Assembly (NCBI GenBank): GCA_900553675.1 | Contig: USEH01000053.1 | Coordinates: 1-11,560 of the forward strand | Length of the DNA stretch: 11,560 nucleotides | Source of the DNA: an uncultured Ruminococcus sp. | GTDB taxonomy: Bacteria > Bacillota > Clostridia > Oscillospirales > Ruminococcaceae | Direction: 5' to 3' | Shown here: one piece after another, positions 5,778-11,560 of the stretch | Numbering within the stretch: the stretch's first letter is position 1 | Layout: each line of letters starts with the position of its first letter | Notes under the pieces: model-generated | Told to the model about the DNA's origin: nothing | The model's input: the letters and a program-made list of their open reading frames with translations, nothing else | Databases searched by the model: none | Position numbers and translations under genes: made by a program

Positions 5778-6554
5778 TTATCCTTCCCTAATTCCAAAAT
5801 ACGGAATATACTCCTCACCAACCAGCGCAAGTATAAACTCCCACTGGTTCTGACAGGTATAAATCTCCGTTCCGACCGGCAGCACAGATGCCGTACCGTC
5901 GGAAAGCTCTGCCAGCTCCCTGTTGCTGCTGACCACTGATATCTCCATAAGCTTGTCGCCGGGGATGTAAAGGTTGTTGTAAAAACCGTCCACGCCGCCA
6001 TACGGATGCCCCGCAAAGCTGATGTAAACCACACCTTGATAGATGATATAGTCGGTGTACTGCTCGTCAACATGGGTAATCATCCCGCATACAACCGGCT
6101 CTAAGACCTCTTCCTCGTCGTCAAGCACAACACTATCCTCATTCTCCGAAGTGGCAGTATCGGATGGTGCGGAATTCGTCGCCGAGGTTGCAGCTGCTTT
6201 TGTGGACTTTGCAGCCGACTTGGTGGTAGGTGCAGTTACTGCCATGGTGGTGGGCTGTGTTGTAGGATTCGTCGATGCCATGGTCGCTTGGGTGGTCGCC
6301 TCAGTAGTTGCTTCGGTGGTCGGAGATATTGTTGATACTGCCTCCGTCGCCTCGGTCACAGCTTCTGTCTGTGTTGTTTGGGATTCGTCCATGCCCGCGG
6401 TACTCGTATCTCCCGAAATAACGTCCGCAGCCTCAACAACCGGCGGCTCTGTCACTTGGGAGACACCCTCACGAATGTCGTCGGCATTGTTCGAGCAAGA
6501 GCAGGCAAGGATTGCAAAAATGGGTATTAGCATTAGTAAAAGTCGGCTTTTCAT
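5778..6554 (-). CDS. Lipoprotein with Thr/Ala-rich stalk and C-terminal domain of unknown function
   Basis: A 258-residue predicted surface lipoprotein. Residues 1-17 are a signal sequence (KSR then a hydrophobic run) with a lipobox-like ILAC; Cys18 would carry the lipid, and a second Cys at 20 is nearby. Residues about 50-136 are low-complexity and rich in Thr, Ala, Ser and Glu (TTEATTEATTQAT), as in flexible, possibly glycosylated stalks. An acidic stretch (LDDEEE, 144-149) leads into a folded-looking domain at 153-258 with Gly/Tyr-rich motifs (YISFAGHPYGGVDGFYNN) and two cysteines (156, 234) that could form a disulfide. I do not recognise this domain. ATG6554 is chosen because GGAGG lies 9 bases upstream; an in-frame GTG at 6566 is inside that ribosome site. 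The gene has its own promoter and terminator. Confidence 0.8.
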   Translation of the reverse strand: MKSRLLLMLIPIFAILACSCSNNADDIREGVSQVTEPPVVEAADVISGDTSTAGMDESQTTQTEAVTEATEAVSTISPTTEATTEATTQATMASTNPTTQPTTMAVTAPTTKSAAKSTKAAATSATNSAPSDTATSENEDSVVLDDEEEVLEPVVCGMITHVDEQYTDYIIYQGVVYISFAGHPYGGVDGFYNNLYIPGDKLMEISVVSSNRELAELSDGTASVLPVGTEIYTCQNQWEFILALVGEEYIPYFGIREG

Positions 6555-6602
6555 AGGATTGAGCACCTCCGGGGCATGGCATTAGTCTTTTTGATTATAT
6601 TA

Positions 6603-6631
6603 ATTATTACACATTATTAAGGAATTGTCAA
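6603..6631 (-). promoter_or_regulatory. Promoter of the stalk lipoprotein gene
   Basis: On the - strand: TTGACA (6631-6626), a 17-base spacer and AATAAT (6608-6603), in AT-rich DNA about 50 bases before the start codon. The exact -10 is uncertain because several TAAT-like hexamers overlap. Confidence 0.7.
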
Positions 6632-6715
6632 TCGTTTTTTAGAAAATTCAGAATTTTAAGTTTGAAATTATACTCAATGGTGTTAGTTTAATGTCCGAAT
6701 GTACGTATTGTTCAT

Positions 6716-6850
6716 TTAGGTAAAACACACCCGCAAAAGTCTGGAATCAGACGTTTGGACACTTTCGCGTATTCCCTTGCCATGTGCAATGCTCTCATTT
6801 CTAAGCCCGCGATAGGTGAAAAGCTTCAGGATAGCATCATCCAAGGTCAT
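6716..6850 (-). other. Possible 44-residue ORF overlapping the protease pseudogene stop
   Basis: ATG at 6850 overlaps the pseudogene's TGA stop as ATGA and opens 44 codons (MTLDDAILKLFTYRGLRNES...), ending in TAA at 6716. There is no ribosome binding site, so translation would depend on coupling. The DNA here is visibly richer in G and C than the protease gene. I do not recognise the peptide. It may be a small gene, a fragment of something larger, or chance. Confidence 0.2.
6735..6752 (-). terminator. Weak terminator-like hairpin downstream of the protease pseudogene
   Basis: On the - strand GTCTG-ATTC-CAGAC followed by TTTT, then GCGG. The stem is only 5 bp. It lies about 95 bases past the pseudogene stop and inside the possible small ORF. 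Apart from these and the lipoprotein promoter I see nothing in 6632-6846. Confidence 0.3.
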
Positions 6851-8228
6851 AGTAATAAGTCTGATATATCAAGAGCATCTGAACTATTTCGTGCAACTGC
6901 ACTATTGTTGTTATAATAGTACATTCCCTGAACTGGATTAATTAATGATGCAGTGCCATCTTCATATACTTCCAAGAACAATAAATACTTATTTCCACAT
7001 GAAAGATACTCAACATCATCACTCAAGTATTTACATCCATTAATGAAGCCTCCTAATTGCTTTACAGTTATATTAGAAACATCACCGTTGCCTTTAATAA
7101 CACTTTTCACAGCGACATCAGTAAAAGTATAGGCTAAATTATTGTTTCCAACCAGCTCAGAGCTTTGATAACTGTTAGTAGGTTCACACACAATTATTAA
7201 GTCTGCTTTATTATATAGATCTGATGAATTCTCATACACCATGTAGTCGGTATATATTTGACACGTTTCTATACCGTTAGTATTTATTTCGCCATGTAAA
7301 GAAGCTTGGCTTGTGTTAGTTGCATACATCCTTGGGTACTTCTCATATATTGCCGTTATATCAAAAAACGTAGGAGCATAAATAATATTCCTATTTCGAT
7401 TATGTTACATCAATGATTCTGAATTTGTAACCGGATTGTCCGCTAAGCCAAGCGGGTGTCCAAATTCATGCGTTATAGTACTAAGAAAATAATTGAACTT
7501 TGAGGTCGTATTAGGTGCATTTGTCAAAGACCTATTATTGATTTGAATTGTAAAATATGAAAGTCCACCCGATGAATTTGGATACGATAAACACATTCCA
7601 TACCACGCATCGTTATAATCACCTGCATATATAGTATTTCGTGTGTTCTGTGATGAATTCGTAGTAGTAATATCTACAAGTGAAGCAGTGGCATCCCTCC
7701 AAGAATTTAGTGCTGTTGAAAGGTGATAATCAAGACCATAGTTGGAGATACTTTGATCTACATTAACTAAGAGCTTTGACGTTGAACTACTCGGGTTCAT
7801 ATACAAGTAGTTTTTTGATACAAGATCAAGTGTATAGCTGATTCCTCCAGCATAGTTGCACCACTAACAACTATATAATATGTAGCTCCAGCTGCACAGT
7901 TGTAAGTAATGCATGATTGATTGCCCAGGCTATCCCCAACTTGAAGAACATTATCGTTAGAATCCCTTATCGAAAGTAGATATTTTTCATCGTTCTGATA
8001 CGATGATAATCTTATAAGAATCTTATCAGAACAACGAGATTTAAAGATAAAATAATCTACATCACCAGGTTTTCCAATCGTTCCATCATAAAAGCAGTCT
8101 ACATCAACACTATTGGCGTTCGCCATTGAATTATTATCTTCAGTTTCTGTAAAATGAGATGCATTGACATAAACCGCCATAGAAACAACTATCGCCATTG
8201 CCAACAATACTGATAAAATGCGTTTCAT
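6847..8228 (-). pseudogene. Secreted zinc metalloprotease (PPC-like + matrixin-like), disrupted by frameshift and stop
   Basis: Read on the - strand, three open pieces join into one protein of about 460 residues. The first (8228 to about 7858) has a signal peptide (KRILSVLLAMAIVVSMAVYVNA) and a PPC-like beta domain (DNNSMANANSV, GDVDYFIF, GATYYIVVSGA). One base seems lost near 7858: the next frame continues NYAGGISYTLDLVSKNYLYM, the expected end of such a domain. The second piece holds HEFGHPLGLAD (7470-7438), the HExxHxxGxxD zinc site of matrixin/snapalysin-type enzymes, then SLM, the Met-turn. A TAA at 7407-7405 follows at once, and the same frame goes on HNRNRNIIYAPTFFDITAIY, typical after a Met-turn, to 6847. 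The span of 1382 bases is one short of a multiple of three, matching a 1-base deletion. A strong AAAGGAGGAG site precedes the ATG. The gene is more AT-rich than its neighbours, suggesting transfer. As written it cannot make the full enzyme. Confidence 0.85.
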
Positions 8229-8491
8229 AATTATACTCCTCCTTTTGTAATTCCATGTTACCAGTTAGTTCACTTAATTTGATGATCATCTGAATATAAT
8301 ATTACATATTTCAATCATTTTGTAACGCGAGAAATGTCGAATATAATATGGCGATATTAACAATGTTTCATCATTTATTAGTGCAAAATGTCACAAAGCC
8401 CAATAAGCAACTGACGTCTTACGTTTTATATCTCTCCCTCTTATTCCCTTTTCGCAATTTTCATCAGGTTCTCGCGACTATCAGGCATATC

Positions 8492-8526
8492 AAAAAATAT
8501 ACCGCCCAAAAGGACGGTATATTTTT
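8492..8526 (-). terminator. Terminator of the tRNA-Arg transcript
   Basis: On the - strand AAAAATATACCGTCC, loop TTTT, GGGCGGTATATTTTTT: a long stem with one U-G pair and a terminal U-run. It starts directly after the encoded CCA. The 263 bases between it and the protease start (8229-8491) hold only the protease ribosome site and AT-rich DNA with no clear gene. Confidence 0.88.
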
Positions 8527-8601
8527 TGGTCTGTCCGACAGGAATCGAACCTGCGCGCATACGGTCGGAGCGTAATGCTCTATCCACTGAGCTACGGACA
8601 G
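8527..8601 (-). tRNA. tRNA-Arg (anticodon CCG)
   Basis: On the - strand the acceptor CTGTCCG pairs perfectly with CGGACAG. The D arm is GCTC-AGTGGATA-GAGC. The anticodon stem TTACG/CGTAT (one T-T mismatch at the end) carries the loop CTCCGAC, giving anticodon CCG, which reads CGG. The T arm is GCAGG-TTCGATT-CCTGT. The variable loop is 4 bases. Discriminator A (8530) and CCA (8529-8527) are encoded. The body is 72 bases. It follows metG in the same direction and has its own terminator; whether it has its own promoter is unclear. Confidence 0.95.
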
Positions 8602-8617
8602 ATATTAAGCTTCAGTG

Positions 8618-8649
8618 GGTATACCGTACATTTTATTGCACGGTATACC
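8618..8649 (-). terminator. Hairpin between metG and tRNA-Arg, probable metG terminator
   Basis: A perfect 10-bp stem (GGTATACCGT / ACGGTATACC) with a 12-base loop lies 16 bases after the metG stop. No U-run follows on the - strand (CACTGAAGC), so it may be a processing or 3'-end-stabilising hairpin, allowing readthrough into the tRNA. Confidence 0.5.
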
Positions 8650-8664
8650 ACACAAATAATTGAA

Positions 8665-10638
8665 TTATCTTAGCTTTGCCCCCGCAGGAACTGAATCATC
8701 CAAAATCGTCAGTTTAGCACTGCCATCGGGCATTTCTGCACAGACTAACATTCCCTCGGACAGCTCTCCCGCAAGCTTGGCAGGCTTAAGGTTGGCTACA
8801 ACCACTACCGTCTTTCCGACCAAATCCTCAGGATTGTACCACTTGGCGATTCCGGAAAGAACCTGCCTTGTTCCGATGCCGTCGTCAAGCTTGAATTTAA
8901 GCAGCTTTTTCGACTTTTCGAGCTTTTCGCACTCCAAAATCTTCGCCGCGCGCAGTTCTACCTTCATAAACTCGTTGATATCTATTTCGGGAGCCAGAAC
9001 TATCGGCTCTGCCTGAGCTTCTTGCTCTTTCGCCTTCTTCTCGGCTTCCGCCTTTAATGCAGCCTTAACCGCTTCCATCTCGGCGTTAAGCTCATCTAAA
9101 AGCTTCTTTGAGTCGATTCTTGCAAACAGCGGCTCGGCAACGCCCACCTTTGAGCCTGCGGCATATCCGCCGAAAGCGCAAAGGGTGTCAAAGCCGTCAA
9201 GGTCGGTGTTGATCTCGGAAAGAATCTTTTTAGAGGTTTCGGGCATGATGGGTGCCAGCAGAATTCCTATAAAGCGTATCGCCTCAACAAGCTCGTACAA
9301 AACGGTTACAAGGCGCTTTTTGCCTTCCTCGGTCTTAGCCAAAGCCCACGGCTCAGTCTCATCGATATATTTGTTTGCGCGCCGCGCGAGGTTCAAAACA
9401 TCGGCGCAGGCGTCTGCAAGCTTAAAGCCGTCGAAGTGAGCCGCCATGCTCTTTGCCGCCTCGACCGCCTTGGCTTCCAAATCATAGTCAAACTCGGTCT
9501 TGTCGTGCGGAGCGTCAACATAGCCGTCGAAATACTTGTTGACCATCGCGACGGTGCGGTTTACAAGGTTGCCTATAGTATTCGCAAGGTCAGTATTGTA
9601 TCTGTCGATAATAGCCTCGTAGGTGATGGAACCGTCGTTGGTAAACGGCATTTCGGCGAGCATATAGTACCTTGTGGCGTCAACGCCGAACTTTTCAACA
9701 AGCTCGTCGGCATAGATGGTGTTGCCCACCGACTTTGACATCTTGTCCTTGCCGAAAAGCAGCCACGGGTGTGCAAAAATCTGCTTGGGCAGAGGCAGAC
9801 CCAGCGCCATAAGCTCTACTATCCAGTAAATCGAATGAAATCTTAAAATGTCCTTGCCGATAACATGAGTGCAGTTCTGCCAGAAATATTTATATTGTTC
9901 GCTGGGATTGTCAACGTCATATCCCAAGCCCGAGATGTAGTTGGAAAGAGCATCAATCCATACATAAACAACGTGCTTAGGGTCGAAATCGACCGGTATT
10001 CCCCACTTGAAAGAGGAGCGGGTTATGCACAAATCCTGCAAACCGGGCTTTATAAAGTTATTCAGCATTTCTTTTTTGCGGGATTCCGGCTGAATGAAAT
10101 CGGGATTGCTTTCAAAAAGCTCCTCAAGCTGCTTCTGATACTTTGAAAGCTTTAAGAAGTATGCTTCTTCCTTTGCCTTCTTTACCTCTCTGCCGCAGTC
10201 GGGGCATTTGCCGTCTACAAGCTGGGTTTCGGTGAAGAAGCTTTCGCAGGGGACGCAGTACCATCCCTCGTATTCTCCCTTATAGATATCGCCCTGTTCA
10301 TAAAGCTTGCGGAATATCTTCTGAACGCACCTTTCGTGATCGGCGTCGGTGGTTCTAATAAATCTTGAATAGGAAACGTTCAGCATATCGCAGGTGCGCT
10401 TTATCTCGCCGGCGACGTTATCAACGTGCTGCTTGGGAGTGATTCCCGAAGCGGCGGCAAGCTCCTCGATCTTCTGACCGTGTTCGTCGGTTCCGGTAAG
10501 GAAGAATACGTCATAGCCCTGCATTCGCCTGAACCTCGCTATCGCGTCGGCGCAGACTACATCATAGGTGTTGCCGACATGGGGCTTTTTTGATGCGTAA
10601 GCAATAGCCGTTGTAATCAGGTATGGCTTTTTGTCCAT
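8665..10638 (-). CDS. metG: Methionyl-tRNA synthetase
   Basis: A 657-residue class I synthetase that charges tRNA-Met with methionine in the cytoplasm. The HIGH-type signature is PHVGN (19-23) and the KMSKS loop is KDKMSKSVGN (297-306). A single zinc knuckle is formed by Cys128, Cys131, Cys145 and Cys148 (CVPC...CPDC). The anticodon-binding helical domain follows, then a charged linker (EAEKKAKEQEAQAE, around 530-545), and a C-terminal tRNA-binding OB-fold domain from about 555 (VELRAAKILECEKLEKS...VLSGIAKWY), as in the dimeric bacterial form. AAGGAAG lies 6 bases before the ATG. A strong promoter sits close upstream, with a leader of only about 50 bases, too short for a T-box. Confidence 0.98.
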   Translation of the reverse strand: MDKKPYLITTAIAYASKKPHVGNTYDVVCADAIARFRRMQGYDVFFLTGTDEHGQKIEELAAASGITPKQHVDNVAGEIKRTCDMLNVSYSRFIRTTDADHERCVQKIFRKLYEQGDIYKGEYEGWYCVPCESFFTETQLVDGKCPDCGREVKKAKEEAYFLKLSKYQKQLEELFESNPDFIQPESRKKEMLNNFIKPGLQDLCITRSSFKWGIPVDFDPKHVVYVWIDALSNYISGLGYDVDNPSEQYKYFWQNCTHVIGKDILRFHSIYWIVELMALGLPLPKQIFAHPWLLFGKDKMSKSVGNTIYADELVEKFGVDATRYYMLAEMPFTNDGSITYEAIIDRYNTDLANTIGNLVNRTVAMVNKYFDGYVDAPHDKTEFDYDLEAKAVEAAKSMAAHFDGFKLADACADVLNLARRANKYIDETEPWALAKTEEGKKRLVTVLYELVEAIRFIGILLAPIMPETSKKILSEINTDLDGFDTLCAFGGYAAGSKVGVAEPLFARIDSKKLLDELNAEMEAVKAALKAEAEKKAKEQEAQAEPIVLAPEIDINEFMKVELRAAKILECEKLEKSKKLLKFKLDDGIGTRQVLSGIAKWYNPEDLVGKTVVVVANLKPAKLAGELSEGMLVCAEMPDGSAKLTILDDSVPAGAKLR

Positions 10639-10694
10639 AATTATCTTCCTTTCTTTTATGATTTCGCCCGATACGTTCGCAGGCGTTAACTTAT

Positions 10695-10722
10695 ATTATA
10701 TAATATTCTGCGGATTTGTCAA
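10695..10722 (-). promoter_or_regulatory. Promoter of metG
   Basis: On the - strand: TTGACA (10722-10717), a 16-base spacer, TATAAT (10700-10695). An overlapping ATAATA with a 17-base spacer is equally possible. No regulatory leader structure is visible between it and the start codon. Confidence 0.88.
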
Positions 10723-10755
10723 GCGGTTATTTGGGAAAAATAGCAGGCTTAGTGT

Positions 10756-10808
10756 AATACTTAAACAATCCCGCCGCAAAATCCGCATTAAAGCGATTTG
10801 CGACGGGA
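10756..10808 (-). terminator. Terminator of the unidentified gene at the right edge
   Basis: On the - strand TCCCGTCGCAAA pairs with TTTGCGGCGGGA through one U-G pair, followed by TTGTTTAAG. The arms repeat those of the terminator at 5708-5756, including the position of the wobble. The loop is 16 bases. Confidence 0.8.
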
Positions 10809-10822
10809 CTTTATTATCCTTC

Positions 10823-11560
10823 CTAATTCAAATTAGTATTATTCATATCCATCATGTCAAACGTTTCAACCAGTCTTTCGCACTTTTCCTCGTCGAAATG
10901 CTCGTTTACATTAAAGATAAGCTCGGCGCTGAGTCCGTCCCTTTTTAAAAGGTATACAAGAACCTCCTCGCCCTCAGACATTTTGCGGAGCTTGCAGCTG
11001 TACCCCGCGCCCTGCTCAGCCTCGGTTAAATCCCAAGAATCGTATCTTAAGATATTAAAGTCTTCATCCTCGGCGGACGGATAGATTGTTCCTACTTTGA
11101 ACATCCAATCAATGCCGAAGTCCGCGCTTCCCCTGTTCCAGTTCCAGTCCGACGGAACATTAAGGGTTATGAACACCCTGTCGTCTTCGCTGACGCTTTC
11201 AAAGCCGTTTTTGGCAACGTTCAGGCGGGAATACTGCGCTATATAAACGTGCTCAAACTCGGACGGTTCAAGCGCTCCGCCTATGAAGTCGTAAAAATGC
11301 GGCAGCAGGCTTTCGTTCAGCTCGGCGTCGGAATATTGGTTCACGTCGAAACGTATGCAAAAGCAATATCTCTGACGTTCAACAAAGTAATAATGCCGCT
11401 CACTTGTGATACTGCTTCCGGCATCCTTTTCGGACACTTTCAGCATATAGCGGTAGGTTCTTTTGCTGTCAGCGCTGTTGTCTACGATTGAAAGATTGTC
11501 TTCGGAAGCGGTTTTTGCCAGCTTTGCAACAAGCTCGTCTACTATCGGCTGTTCATCGGC
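10823..11560 (-). CDS. Unidentified protein, 5' end beyond the window
   Basis: The frame is open without a stop from the right edge to TAA at 10823, giving 245 visible residues. The Met at 11446 is internal: the codons upstream of it (ending ...NSADSKRTYRYM) continue the same frame to the edge with no ribosome site, so the true start is outside. The protein is acidic and rich in aromatic residues (DWNWNRGSADFGIDWMFKVG), with no membrane segment in the visible part. I do not recognise a family and assign no function. If a signal peptide exists it is outside the window. A terminator follows at 10756-10808. Confidence 0.75.
   Translation of the reverse strand, partial: ADEQPIVDELVAKLAKTASEDNLSIVDNSADSKRTYRYMLKVSEKDAGSSITSERHYYFVERQRYCFCIRFDVNQYSDAELNESLLPHFYDFIGGALEPSEFEHVYIAQYSRLNVAKNGFESVSEDDRVFITLNVPSDWNWNRGSADFGIDWMFKVGTIYPSAEDEDFNILRYDSWDLTEAEQGAGYSCKLRKMSEGEEVLVYLLKRDGLSAELIFNVNEHFDEEKCERLVETFDMMDMNNTNLN

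Noticed and set aside
6055..6585. 176-codon + strand ORF rich in Val, Ala and Ser
   Set aside because: It is the antisense of the Thr-rich stalk; low-complexity ACN/GCN codons give open frames on the other strand.
6694..6916. Stop-free + strand stretch (LDTFAYSLAMCNALISKPAI...) that could be a transposase remnant
   Set aside because: It has no start codon near its beginning, no match I can name, and it runs into antisense of the protease.
8348..8575. 75-codon + strand ORF ending SDRNRTCAHTVGA
   Set aside because: Its end is the reverse complement of tRNA-Arg; this peptide ending is a well-known artefact of reading across a tRNA. The first part has no ribosome site or recognisable motif.
10639..10694. 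T-box riboswitch upstream of metG
   Set aside because: The leader is only about 50 bases, far too short, and no T-box sequence or terminator hairpin is present.

Overview
The window looks like chromosomal DNA of a gut-type Clostridia, probably near Ruminococcus/Oscillospiraceae. This is inferred from Firmicutes-style AGGAGG ribosome binding sites, TTGACA/TATAAT promoters, a CarD-family regulator, a one-knuckle MetG with a fused tRNA-binding domain, and moderate GC in most genes. No phage or conjugation genes are visible.

Left third (1-4477), all genes on the + strand. The window opens inside a terminal-inverted-repeat element. It is followed by an XRE-type DNA-binding protein with a long helical linker and eight and a half 28-residue tandem repeats, a D-lactate-type dehydrogenase, a CarD-like RNA polymerase-binding protein, a complete 193-bp copy of the terminal-repeat element, and a GNAT acetyltransferase. 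Each gene has its own terminator, and good promoters precede carD and the GNAT gene, so these look like single-gene transcripts rather than one operon.

Middle (4476-6554), all on the - strand. It holds a small XRE regulator with two membrane segments and a GIIGGADGPT motif typical of Na+-pump decarboxylase beta subunits, a NUDIX hydrolase, and a lipoprotein with a long Thr/Ala-rich stalk. Each has its own promoter. Palindromes next to the XRE promoter suggest local control.

6567-8491 is an AT-rich accessory patch. It contains a secreted zinc metalloprotease gene that is broken by one frameshift and one in-frame stop, so it is a pseudogene as written. The right part holds tRNA-Arg(CCG), metG and an unidentified gene that runs off the right edge, all on the - strand.

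The most unusual signal is the 193-bp element at 3507-3699. Its 30-bp inverted ends pair on the + strand with G-U wobbles, and three further internal helices fit inside, giving a three-way-junction fold. A second copy, inverted, is cut by the left window edge. It behaves like a MITE that is also a structured RNA. I found no evidence of a multi-gene defence or biosynthetic system here.
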